DNA of 64,000 nt from Rhodocyclaceae bacterium (GTDB taxonomy: Bacteria > Pseudomonadota > Gammaproteobacteria > Burkholderiales > Rhodocyclaceae): positions 62,001 to 126,000 of the forward strand of contig JAKLLG010000009.1 in the NCBI GenBank assembly GCA_023150275.1, given 5' to 3'. The translations under genes were made by a program, and so were the position numbers. This document shows, in pieces, positions 56,777 through 64,000 of this stretch; within the stretch, counting starts at the first letter, position 1, and every line of letters begins with the position of its first letter. Below the pieces are notes generated by a model. That model had not been told where the DNA came from, did not search any database, and saw only the letters and a program-made list of their open reading frames with translations.

Positions 56777-58300
56777 TCACTTCTTCTGTTTGGCTTCTTC
56801 CGCCTGCTGTTTCTTCAACTCACGCAGACGGGCATCGACCACCGACTGCTCGTAGAAATTCCCATCACCGGCCCGCTGCGCAAACTGCAGTTGTTCGATG
56901 GCCTGCACCAGCCGCCCCTGGTGGAAGTACATCTCGGCAAGCGCCCGGTGCTGCGCGAGCTTGCGCCCCTGTACCGCGTGCGTCTTGGCCAGCAAACCGT
57001 AGAGCTTGGGGTCGGTCGAGTAAGACTGCAGCTGGTCTTCGAGGAAAGCCTGTAGCTTGTCGTAGTTGCGCATCGAGAAGAGCGTATCGCCATAGCCGTA
57101 AGCCAGCGCGCGCGACGCCGGAAAACGTTGCAGCGCCGCGTGAAAGACATTGGCAGCCGCCGTGAGATCGCCGGTCGCGGCCTTGATTTCACCCGCGAGG
57201 TTCTCGGCCATCGCCGAACCCGCCTTCTGCCGCCGCACCATTTCGAGTTCCTGCTCGGCCTGTGTGTAGCGCTTGGCGCGCCACAATGCAAAGGCGTGGC
57301 CGTAGCGTGCCGCGGCCTCAGAGGCAAACTTGCGCTCGCGGAGCAGAATTTCAAAATCGTTGACGGCCTCCTTCGCGGTACCCTGCTGTGCCCGTAACTT
57401 GGCCCGCACGAGATGATAGTCGAGGCTGTCGCGCACCTGCCGGTAGCCGCTGCGCCCCTGCCGGTTCTGCATGTCGCTGATGCGCTCGACCGTGATCGGG
57501 TGCGAACGCATGTAAACCGGCGCATTGTTTTCGTAGACCCGGGTCGCCTTTTGCAGGCGCTCGAAGAACTCGGACATGCCGCGCGGATCGAAACCGGCTT
57601 TTTCCAGCGTGTCGAAGCCGAGGCGATCCGCCTCACGCTCGAAATCGCGCGAGTACGCGAGATACGACTGCACCATCGCTGCCTCGGTACCGGCAATCGC
57701 ACCGGCAGCAGCCTGCGAATTGGAGCGCATCGCGAGCAGGGCGACCGCCATCGCGATCATCCCCAGTACCGACTGCTGTTTCTGTGCGGAAATCTGTCGG
57801 GCGAGGTGATTCTGGGTGACGTGCGAGATTTCGTGTGCGATCACGCCAGCGAGCTCGGACTCCGACTGCGACGTGAGGATGGTCCCCGTGTTGACGCCGA
57901 TGTAGCCACCGAACATCGCAAAGGCGTTGACCTGCGCATCGCGGATCGCGAAGAAGTGGAAGTCGCCGGAGGGGTCGGAGCTTGATGCGACGAGGCGCTG
58001 GCCGGTACGGTTGAGGTACTCGTTGATCTCGGGATCATCTACGTAGCTCGGCTCGTGCAGGCGGATGTCATTCATGATGCTCTCGCCGATCTTGCGTTCA
58101 AGCTGCGGCGGCAGATCGGCACGCGCCGATTCACCCAGATCGGGGAGGGAATCGCCGAAGGCAGGCTGACCCACGGCGAGCGGCACGCAGACCAGTGCCA
58201 AGAGCAACTTCCGGAAAGCGACGGCGGTGGGCGACAGGCGGCGCTCCACGTATGACCGCGGATCGGCTGCCCGTGGGCCAAATGGCTGGCGTTGAATCAT
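56777..58300 (-). CDS. bepA: M48 family metalloprotease with TPR domain (BepA-like)
   Basis: Periplasmic zinc protease and chaperone associated with outer-membrane assembly; the E. coli homologue BepA (YfgC) handles LptD. At 507 residues it has a signal-like N-terminus with a hydrophobic stretch ([19 protein letters not shown], cut before D), HEISH at 156-160 and the third ligand Glu in [13 protein letters not shown]. The C-terminal 200 residues are TPR repeats ([25 protein letters not shown]...). Start chosen: ATG 58300 (MIQRQPFGP). Divergent from moaC. Confidence 0.92.
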   Translation of the reverse strand: MIQRQPFGPRAADPRSYVERRLSPTAVAFRKLLLALVCVPLAVGQPAFGDSLPDLGESARADLPPQLERKIGESIMNDIRLHEPSYVDDPEINEYLNRTGQRLVASSSDPSGDFHFFAIRDAQVNAFAMFGGYIGVNTGTILTSQSESELAGVIAHEISHVTQNHLARQISAQKQQSVLGMIAMAVALLAMRSNSQAAAGAIAGTEAAMVQSYLAYSRDFEREADRLGFDTLEKAGFDPRGMSEFFERLQKATRVYENNAPVYMRSHPITVERISDMQNRQGRSGYRQVRDSLDYHLVRAKLRAQQGTAKEAVNDFEILLRERKFASEAAARYGHAFALWRAKRYTQAEQELEMVRRQKAGSAMAENLAGEIKAATGDLTAAANVFHAALQRFPASRALAYGYGDTLFSMRNYDKLQAFLEDQLQSYSTDPKLYGLLAKTHAVQGRKLAQHRALAEMYFHQGRLVQAIEQLQFAQRAGDGNFYEQSVVDARLRELKKQQAEEAKQKK

Positions 58301-58374
58301 GGTGCTATGATACCGCAGTTCAATTTCTGTTCCCCTGCGGCCGCTGCGACACCAGCAAGCCGGCCACCGCAATC

Positions 58375-58893
58375 ATGCCGCAAAAGAAACCAACCGCAGA
58401 TTCCAGCCCGCTGACCCACTTCGACCGTCAGGGACAGGCCCACATGGTCGACGTCGCCGAGAAGTCGGAAACCCATCGTGTCGCGCGCGCCACCGGAACC
58501 ATCCGCATGCAGCCCGACACTTTTGCACTGATCGCCAATGCCAGCGCGAAGAAAGGCGACGTCATCGGAATCGCGCGCATCGCTGCGATTCAGGGAGCAA
58601 AACGCACTTCAGACCTGATTCCGCTCTGCCACCCCGTAGCCTTGACACGGGTGGCCGTCGATTTCGATCTGGACGAAATGCGTCATGCCGTCCACTGCCA
58701 CGTCAGCGCAGAATGCACGGGGCGAACCGGCGTCGAAATGGAGGCCCTGACCGCCGCCAGCGTTGCGCTGCTCACGATCTACGACATGCTGAAGGCGGTC
58801 GACCGCGGCATGCGCATTGAAGGAATCCGCCTGCTGGAAAAGCGCGGCGGAAAGTCAGGCCACTGGCTGGCCGAAGCAAGCAAGGAAAGCTGA
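58375..58893 (+). CDS. moaC: Cyclic pyranopterin monophosphate synthase
   Basis: Second enzyme of molybdenum cofactor synthesis, converting the MoaA product to cPMP. At 172 residues it has [32 protein letters not shown] and [22 protein letters not shown] 58375 ([11 protein letters not shown]). moaA is not nearby. It is followed 5 nt later by soxY; soxYZ and molybdenum-cofactor enzymes share sulfur metabolism only loosely. Confidence 0.96.
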   Translation: MPQKKPTADSSPLTHFDRQGQAHMVDVAEKSETHRVARATGTIRMQPDTFALIANASAKKGDVIGIARIAAIQGAKRTSDLIPLCHPVALTRVAVDFDLDEMRHAVHCHVSAECTGRTGVEMEALTAASVALLTIYDMLKAVDRGMRIEGIRLLEKRGGKSGHWLAEASKES

Positions 58894-58898
58894 AGCCC

Positions 58899-59390
58899 AT
58901 GCCACCTTCCCGCAGTCACGGCGACCTGCGTCGCCACCTGTTGCGTGCCGGCGGGGCCGGCAGTGCCTACCTCGCGTTGATCGCCAGCGGACTGCTCGCG
59001 CCAACGCGCGTGCTCGCCGCCGAATGGCAGCGCCCTGCCTTCACCGCAACGAACTTTGCCGACGCACTGAAAGCGCACGGCAGCCAAACCTCATCGGAAC
59101 ATCGGGAGATCACCTTCAACGCGCCGGAGATCGCCGAAAACGGTGCGCAGGTGGTCGTCGACATCACCAGCAATCTGCCGGATACGCAGAGCATTGCGAT
59201 CTTCGTCGAGAAAAACCCGATGCCGCTCGCGGCGACCTTCAATTTCGCGAACGGCGCCCTACCCCAGGTGCGTGTACCGCTCAAGATGGCGGAGACCAGC
59301 CGCGTGCGTGCCGTGATTCGCACCGCTGACGGAAAGCGCTGGCACGCCCAACGCGAGATCAAGGTCACCCTCGGCGGCTGCGCCGGATAG
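58899..59390 (+). CDS. soxY: Thiosulfate-oxidation carrier protein SoxY
   Basis: Periplasmic carrier whose C-terminal Cys holds sulfur intermediates in thiosulfate oxidation. At 163 residues it has a Tat-like signal (RRHLLRAGGAGSAYLALIASG, cut near ALAA), and the C-terminal motif LGGCAG with C161, the swinging-arm Cys (canonical GGCGG). Start: ATG 58899. It is paired with soxZ. The remaining Sox proteins (SoxAX, SoxB, SoxCD) are not in the window, so this may be the stand-alone SoxYZ seen in organisms with partial Sox pathways. Confidence 0.88.
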   Translation: MPPSRSHGDLRRHLLRAGGAGSAYLALIASGLLAPTRVLAAEWQRPAFTATNFADALKAHGSQTSSEHREITFNAPEIAENGAQVVVDITSNLPDTQSIAIFVEKNPMPLAATFNFANGALPQVRVPLKMAETSRVRAVIRTADGKRWHAQREIKVTLGGCAG

Positions 59391-59398
59391 GAAGCAGC

Positions 59399-59716
59399 AT
59401 GACAGAACCGATCAAGATCCGCGCCACGCTGCAGGGCGACACCACCGATATCCGCATCCTCATGCAGCATCCGATGGAAACCGGACAGCGCAAGGAGCAA
59501 GGCACCGGGAAACTGGTTCCGGCGCTTTTCATTCAGACTTTCGTCGTGACGGCAAACGGCAAGACGCTGGTGGATGGCCAACTCAATACATCGGTATCGC
59601 GCAATCCGCTGTTTGCGTTCAAGGCGCGCGGACTCAAGGCCGGCGACAAGCTCGTGGTCAGCTGGCTGGACAGTGCCGGAAACAAGCGCAGCGACGAAAC
59701 AAGCGTCAGCAGCTAA
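59399..59716 (+). CDS. soxZ: Thiosulfate-oxidation carrier complex protein SoxZ
   Basis: A 105-residue all-beta partner of SoxY. The sequence has the family pattern: IKIRATLQGDTTDIRILMQHPMETGQR and FVVTANGKTLVDGQLNTS. Start: ATG 59399, 8 nt after soxY. It has no signal peptide; it is exported in complex with SoxY via Tat in characterised systems. Confidence 0.9.
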   Translation: MTEPIKIRATLQGDTTDIRILMQHPMETGQRKEQGTGKLVPALFIQTFVVTANGKTLVDGQLNTSVSRNPLFAFKARGLKAGDKLVVSWLDSAGNKRSDETSVSS

Positions 59717-59730
59717 CGCGACCTGTACAC

Positions 59731-59757
59731 GAAAAAAAACCCGCCATGCGGCGGGTT
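59731..59757 (-). terminator. Intrinsic terminator of cspA
   Basis: Minus strand: an 8-bp stem (aacccgcc/ggcgggtt, 4-nt loop) followed by eight Ts. It also lies just past soxZ in the other direction but lacks a T-run there. Confidence 0.85.
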
Positions 59758-59776
59758 CGATCAGGACCTGAGGTTA

Positions 59777-59980
59777 TCAGGCCTTCTGGATATTCGAGGC
59801 TTGCTTGCCCTTTGGACCTTGAGTGACGTCGAAGGAAACCTTCTCGCCTTCCTTCAGGCTCTTGAAACCGGCCATATTGATGGCGGAGAAGTGTGCGAAG
59901 AGATCTTCGCTGCCATCATCCGGAGTGATAAAACCGAAACCCTTGGCGTCATTGAACCACTTGACCGTACCAGTTGCCAT
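59777..59980 (-). CDS. cspA: Cold-shock protein (CspA family)
   Basis: A 67-residue RNA/DNA chaperone: [21 protein letters not shown] (RNP1) and [11 protein letters not shown]-like RNP2, ending in ASNIQKA. Start ATG 59980 with aaggaag upstream. The ~290-nt region to clpS is typical of a long cold-shock leader, but no element could be confirmed. Confidence 0.97.
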   Translation of the reverse strand: MATGTVKWFNDAKGFGFITPDDGSEDLFAHFSAINMAGFKSLKEGEKVSFDVTQGPKGKQASNIQKA

Positions 59981-60269
59981 ATTGCGACTTCCTTGAAAAA
60001 AGACTGAAACCGGGTTGATTGCCCGACTGCTCGTTTGAATTCAAACTCGGCCTGCCCGGCGACCTCCTTTACGAGAAACCGCACGACTGCAACCTCTTGA
60101 AACCAAACTGCAGCCGTTTTACTCGACTCCCCGGAATGCGTCAAGCATTTTCGATGCTGCGCCACAACAGCATCCGCAAGGTGTAACAATTGACTGAAAC
60201 GGCGCGCGTGACACAGGGCTCGACGCATCGCGCTATTGCAGATTCGTTTCGACTGATTAGAATCAAACC
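59981..60269. other. Divergent cspA-clpS intergenic region
   Basis: About 290 nt, moderately A/T-rich, without a gene. On the minus strand it would hold the cspA leader; on the plus strand it has a clpS promoter near 60236. No riboswitch or strong palindrome was recognised. Confidence 0.5.
60236..60263 (+). promoter_or_regulatory. Candidate clpS-clpA promoter
   Basis: TTGCAG (60236-60241), a 16-nt spacer, then TAGAAT (60258-60263). The predicted start point falls at the clpS ATG, so the transcript would be almost leaderless, which fits the absence of a Shine-Dalgarno before the clpS ATG. Confidence 0.45.
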
Positions 60270-60578
60270 ATGGCAACCAGGCAACAAGGCGAAGGGCTGC
60301 TCGAAGCGCAGCGAACAAAGGCAAAACTGCCGCCGCTCTACAAGGTTCTGCTGCTGAACGACGACTTCACGCCGATGGATTTCGTGATAGCGGTGCTGCA
60401 GAAATTTTTTGGCATGGACCGAGAACAAGCGACGCGAATCATGCTCAAAGTCCATAACGAGGGGCGCGGTCTGTGCGGGGTCTATCCGCGCGACATCGCT
60501 GCCACGAAGGTTGAACAGGTTGCGGCTTACGCCCGCGAGCATCAGCACCCGCTGGCTTGCGTCATGGAGGAGAACTGA
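60270..60578 (+). CDS. clpS: ATP-dependent Clp protease adaptor ClpS
   Basis: Delivers N-end-rule substrates to ClpAP. It is 102 residues: [19 protein letters not shown] (N-degron pocket with NDD), [20 protein letters not shown]. Start ATG 60270; no clear Shine-Dalgarno. It is followed directly by clpA (TGA-ATG). Confidence 0.96.
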   Translation: MATRQQGEGLLEAQRTKAKLPPLYKVLLLNDDFTPMDFVIAVLQKFFGMDREQATRIMLKVHNEGRGLCGVYPRDIAATKVEQVAAYAREHQHPLACVMEEN

Positions 60579-62840
60579 ATGATCGCGCAGGAACTGGAAG
60601 TCAGCTTGCACATGGCCTTCGTCGAGGCGCGGCAAAAGCGGCACGAGTTCATCACCGTCGAACATCTGCTGCTGGCGCTGCTCGATAATCCGTCGGCGGC
60701 GGAGGCGCTGCGTGCCTGCGGCGCGAGCATCGACGTCCTCCGCCGGGACCTGAACAAGTTCATCGCCGAGCATTCACCCACCGTTGCCGGTGAAGACGAA
60801 ATCGACACGCAACCCACCCTCGGATTCCAGCGCGTCATCCAGCGCGCGATCCTGCACGTGCAGTCGTCGGGCAAGAAGGAAGTGAATGGCGCCAACGTCC
60901 TCGTTGCCATTTTCGGCGAGAAGGATTCGCACGCTGTTTATTACCTGCAGAAGCAGGGCGTCACCCGGCTCGACGTTGTCAATTTCATTTCGCACGGCAT
61001 CAGCAAGGTGCCGCAACAGAAGGCGCCGGCAGAAGGCGAAACGGAAACCGAGGGCGAGCAGCAAGGCAATGCCGGCCCCCTCGAAAACTACACTTTGAAC
61101 CTGAACGCGATGGCGCTCGCGGGAAAGATTGACCCGTTGATCGGGCGCGACAAGGAACTGGAGCGTGTCATTCAGACGCTGTGCCGGCGGCGCAAGAACA
61201 ACCCCTTGCTGGTCGGCGAGGCCGGTGTCGGCAAGACGGCGATCGCCGAGGGGCTGGCGCGTCGAATCGTCGAGGGCGACATTCCGGAGATTCTTGCGCA
61301 GGCGAACGTCTACGCGCTCGACATGGGCGCCCTGCTCGCCGGCACCAAGTATCGCGGCGATTTCGAGCAACGCCTGAAGAGCGTGCTCAAGCAGCTGCAG
61401 GACAATCCGAACGCGGTCCTGTTCATCGACGAGATCCACACCCTGATCGGTGCGGGTGCAGCGTCGGGCGGCACCCTCGACGCATCGAATCTCTTGAAGC
61501 CTGCGCTGTCATCCGGGCAGTTGAAGTGTATCGGCGCGACGACCTACAACGAGTACCGCGGCATTTTCGAGAAGGATCACGCACTCTCGCGGCGCTTTCA
61601 GAAGATCGACGTTTCCGAACCCTCGGTCGCCGAGACGGTGGAAATCCTCAAGGGACTCAAGCCGCGCTTCGAGGCACACCACGGCATCAAGTATTCGGCC
61701 TCGGCACTGACGTCTGCGGTCGAGCTGTCGGTGCGCTTCATCAGCGACCGCCACCTGCCCGACAAGGCGATCGACGTGATCGACGAGGCCGGTGCGGCGC
61801 AGCGCATTCTGCCGAAGTCGAGGCAGAAGAAGACCATCGGCAAGCAGGACATCGAGGAAATCGTCGCCAAGATTGCACGCATTCCGTCCACGCACGTGAC
61901 CACGGATGACCGCAGCAGCCTGAAGAACCTCGACCGCGACCTGAAGAATGTTGTCTTCGGCCAGGACGCGGCGATCGAGGCGCTCGCCAAGGCAATCAAG
62001 ATGGCGCGCTCCGGACTCGGTGCACCGGGAAAACCGATCGGTGCCTTCCTCTTCTCCGGCCCGACCGGTGTTGGCAAGACCGAAGTCGCCAAGCAGCTGG
62101 CCTACTGCATGGGTATCGAACTGTTGCGCTTCGACATGTCGGAATACATGGAGCGGCATGCCGTGTCGCGACTGATCGGCGCGCCACCAGGCTACGTCGG
62201 TTTCGACCAGGGCGGCCAGCTAACCGAGGCGGTGACGAAGAAGCCTTACTGCGTGCTGCTGCTCGACGAAATAGAGAAGGCGCATCCCGACATCTATAAC
62301 ATCCTGCTGCAGGTGATGGACCACGGCACGCTGACCGACAACAACGGGCGCAAGGCCGACTTCCGCAACGTGGTGATCATCATGACCACCAACGCCGGCC
62401 AGGAGGCTATCCAGAAAACGACAATGGGCTTCACCACCGAGAAGAAGGCCGGCGACGAGATGGTCGAGATCAAGCGCCTGTTTACGCCGGAATTCCGCAA
62501 TCGACTCGACGCCATCGTTTCGTTCAAAGCGCTTGATCATGACGTAATTCTGCGTGTCGTCGACAAGTTCCTGATGCAACTGGAAATGCAGCTGCACGAG
62601 AAGAAGGTCGATGCGGTCTTCACCGACGCGCTAAAGGAATACCTTGCGAAAAAAGGCTTCGACCCGCTGATGGGTGCGCGGCCAATGGCGCGCCTGATTC
62701 AGGACACGATCCGATCGGGGCTCGCCGACGAGTTGCTCTTCGGCCGGCTCGCAAGCGGCGGCAAGGTCACCGTCGATCTCGACAGGGACGACAAGGTGAA
62801 GCTCGTCTTCGAGGAAGAACCTGCTGACGCCGTCGTCTGA
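60579..62840 (+). CDS. clpA: ATP-dependent Clp protease ATP-binding subunit ClpA
   Basis: AAA+ unfoldase that feeds ClpP. At 753 residues it has the N-terminal double Clp_N repeat (about 1-140), two AAA domains with Walker A motifs GEAGVGKT (near residue 210) and GPTGVGKTE (near 490), and a C-terminal ClpB-type D2-small domain. It has no middle coiled-coil, so it is ClpA rather than ClpB. ATG 60579 immediately follows the clpS stop. A good terminator follows. Confidence 0.97.
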   Translation: MIAQELEVSLHMAFVEARQKRHEFITVEHLLLALLDNPSAAEALRACGASIDVLRRDLNKFIAEHSPTVAGEDEIDTQPTLGFQRVIQRAILHVQSSGKKEVNGANVLVAIFGEKDSHAVYYLQKQGVTRLDVVNFISHGISKVPQQKAPAEGETETEGEQQGNAGPLENYTLNLNAMALAGKIDPLIGRDKELERVIQTLCRRRKNNPLLVGEAGVGKTAIAEGLARRIVEGDIPEILAQANVYALDMGALLAGTKYRGDFEQRLKSVLKQLQDNPNAVLFIDEIHTLIGAGAASGGTLDASNLLKPALSSGQLKCIGATTYNEYRGIFEKDHALSRRFQKIDVSEPSVAETVEILKGLKPRFEAHHGIKYSASALTSAVELSVRFISDRHLPDKAIDVIDEAGAAQRILPKSRQKKTIGKQDIEEIVAKIARIPSTHVTTDDRSSLKNLDRDLKNVVFGQDAAIEALAKAIKMARSGLGAPGKPIGAFLFSGPTGVGKTEVAKQLAYCMGIELLRFDMSEYMERHAVSRLIGAPPGYVGFDQGGQLTEAVTKKPYCVLLLDEIEKAHPDIYNILLQVMDHGTLTDNNGRKADFRNVVIIMTTNAGQEAIQKTTMGFTTEKKAGDEMVEIKRLFTPEFRNRLDAIVSFKALDHDVILRVVDKFLMQLEMQLHEKKVDAVFTDALKEYLAKKGFDPLMGARPMARLIQDTIRSGLADELLFGRLASGGKVTVDLDRDDKVKLVFEEEPADAVV

Positions 62841-62859
62841 ACGCTCGCAGACCACCACC

Positions 62860-62890
62860 CAGCCATGCCAGTGCGCATGGCTGTTTTTTT
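62860..62890 (+). terminator. Intrinsic terminator of clpA
   Basis: Stem cagccatgc/gcatggctg (9 bp, 6-nt loop) followed by T7, 20 nt after the clpA stop. Confidence 0.9.
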
Positions 62891-62915
62891 GCCTCACGAT
62901 CAAGGGAGCCCTCCA

Positions 62916-63407
62916 ATGACCTTCAAGACCCCCGACCTCTGCGACCAGTTCGAAAGCGAACTCGGCAAGAGCGTGCGCGTCGTCGCGCCGATGTTCAAGC
63001 GCTACGGCGGGCGCAACGAATTCAGCGGCCGGATCGCCACGCTCAAGCTGTTCGAGGACAACTCGCTCGTGCGCACCGCCTTCGCCGAAGACGGCAAGGG
63101 CAAGGTGCTGGTCATCGACGGCGGCGGTTCGCTGCGCTGCGCACTGGTCGGCGACCAACTCGCCATCCTGGCGCAGAAGAACGGCTGGGAAGGCGTCGTC
63201 GTCTACGGCTGCATCCGCGATTCGGGCGACATCAACGGCATCGACATCGGTGTGCGCGCCCTCGACACGCATCCGCAAAAGAGCATCAAGAAGAATGTCG
63301 GCGATCGCGATATCGCCGTCACCTTCGGCGGCGTGACCTTCAATCCCGGCGAATACCTCTATGCCGACGAGGACGGCGTGCTGGTTTCCGCGAACCCGCT
63401 GCTGTAA
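62916..63407 (+). CDS. rraA: RraA-like protein (regulator of RNase E activity / aldolase family)
   Basis: A 163-residue trimeric RraA-fold protein: KTPDLCDQFESELGKSVRVV, the GGGSLRCALVGDQLAILAQKNGW core with the conserved GD, YGCIRDSGDINGIDIGVRAL, and a GEYLYADEDGVLV finish. E. coli RraA inhibits RNase E; homologues include HMG/oxaloacetate aldolases. Start ATG 62916 (MTFKTPD), preceded by aagggag. The ATG at 62865 overlaps the clpA terminator and is rejected. Confidence 0.93.
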   Translation: MTFKTPDLCDQFESELGKSVRVVAPMFKRYGGRNEFSGRIATLKLFEDNSLVRTAFAEDGKGKVLVIDGGGSLRCALVGDQLAILAQKNGWEGVVVYGCIRDSGDINGIDIGVRALDTHPQKSIKKNVGDRDIAVTFGGVTFNPGEYLYADEDGVLVSANPLL

Positions 63408-63427
63408 CACACCCATAGCGCCAACGA

Positions 63428-63453
63428 ATGACGGCGCCCGCGGGCGCCGTCAT
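63428..63453. terminator. Perfect palindromic terminator after rraA
   Basis: A 26-bp perfect palindrome (atgacggcgcc...ggcgccgtcat) between rraA and the chemotaxis gene. Both genes converge on it, so it can serve both strands. No long T-run is present on the plus strand. Confidence 0.75.
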
Positions 63454-63483
63454 AGTTTCATCGTGCCGCCGCAATGGCAGCGC

Positions 63484-64000
63484 CTACAGCTCAAGCAGCG
63501 TCTTGCTATCCATGCCGATACGGACGTTGCCCCACACCCTGCCATCGACGAGGATCGGCATGTTCATCTCCGAAAGAATCTCCCCGGTATCGCGGGCGTA
63601 AGTCTGCAGGAGAAGCGGTTCCGTATTCTTGGCGGCGCGCTGGCCGGTCGGATCGGTCCACAGGCGCTTGGTCCGGTTGCCGACGAAATCGGCCTGATAG
63701 TCGCCAGTCAGCGGTTTCGAGAACTTCAGGTTGTGCAGGGCAGAGTACCCGCGCGAATCGATGATGATCGTGTAGATGCCGCCGCGAATCTTGCCCAGAG
63801 CACTTTCAAGCAGCGGCTGTACATCACGTTCAAAATCGGCGAGGTAGCTGACGGAAAATTTTTGCGGATCCGTGCCGGAAATCGACACGTAATTCTGATC
63901 CCAGACGTTGACCCCGCGACGGCTCAATTCTTCGAGCTTGCTCTGGATTGCGTGAAGGAACGTGTGCCCCTGGTCGACGTTTTGATCAAACGCGCCGCGC
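63484..64000 (-). CDS. Methyl-accepting chemotaxis protein, C-terminal part (5' end beyond window)
   Basis: The frame is open from the right edge through a stop at 63484; 172 codons are visible. The start lies beyond 64000. The visible part reads SKLEELSRRGVNVWDQNYV, FSVSYLADFERDVQPLLESALGKI, then a ligand-type domain with SALHNLKFSKPLTGDYQADF, NRTKRLWTDPTGQRAAKNTEPL, YARDTGEILSEMNMPILVDG and RVWGNVRIGMDSK. This resembles the C-terminal cache-type sensor module of methyl-accepting chemotaxis proteins in betaproteobacteria, in which the sensory domain follows the signalling domain. Ligand unknown. A distant alternative is a cache-containing signalling protein without the methyl-accepting part. 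Confidence 0.72.
   Translation of the reverse strand, partial: RGAFDQNVDQGHTFLHAIQSKLEELSRRGVNVWDQNYVSISGTDPQKFSVSYLADFERDVQPLLESALGKIRGGIYTIIIDSRGYSALHNLKFSKPLTGDYQADFVGNRTKRLWTDPTGQRAAKNTEPLLLQTYARDTGEILSEMNMPILVDGRVWGNVRIGMDSKTLLEL

Overview
The window is a high-GC, gene-dense chromosomal segment from a betaproteobacterium. The gene orders (rpsP-rimM-trmD-rplS, ilvB-ilvN-ilvC-pssA-leuA, xseB-ispA-dxs, pepA-holC-valS, a DUF3619/DUF3106/RDD cluster behind an ECF-type sigma factor, and stand-alone soxYZ) and the protein sequences look most like Rhodocyclales (Dechloromonas/Propionivibrio/Accumulibacter type). That placement is inference from family resemblance, not a database search. No rRNA, tRNA, CRISPR array or transposase was seen.

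Layout. 1-6045: housekeeping genes (ileS, cut by the left edge, ribF, amiC, tsaE on the minus strand; queG divergent). 6019-10026: a probable promoter, a clear GEMM-I (cyclic-di-GMP-I class) riboswitch, a small leader ORF, and two tandem DUF1631 genes. 10285-11016: a VOC protein, then the abutting remnants of a DUF2798 gene and a MerR-type regulator, which mark a rearrangement edge. 10946-20447: a minus-strand type I restriction-modification island, read in order as hsdM, a 50-codon ORF, rhuM, hsdS, a GHKL ATPase with a PD-(D/E)XK-like C-terminus, hsdR, and a YgjP-type metallopeptidase. 20772-25453: a lipid-type cluster with two paralogous alpha/beta hydrolases around a 2,4-dienoyl-CoA reductase and a TetR regulator, with candidate TetR operators.

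25488-29640: minus-strand genes for a low-complexity exported protein, a CigR-like protein, a sulfurtransferase, a SpoIIAA-like protein, a DMT exporter and a Rieske oxygenase. 29851-33731: xseB-ispA-dxs-folE2 (isoprenoid precursors and folate/queuosine entry). 33829-35800: ribosomal protein and tRNA/rRNA modification operon with a good promoter. 35997-37499: a large protein with a C-terminal PilZ signature, a second c-di-GMP link. 37546-44576: YihY, DUF2069, leucine and branched-chain amino acid genes, and pssA. 44701-46563: sigma factor operon. 46579-48728: lptFG. 48798-54574: pepA-holC-valS. 54564-58300: a PabB-PabC fusion, tusA and bepA. 58375-59716: moaC-soxYZ. 59777-63407: cspA, clpS-clpA and rraA. 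The right edge cuts a chemotaxis receptor.

The most unusual content is the GHKL-nuclease protein inside the type I R-M operon (with its metallopeptidase, RhuM and micro-ORF partners), the riboswitch-led DUF1631 pair with its overlapping small ORF, and an in-frame palindromic insertion in ileS.
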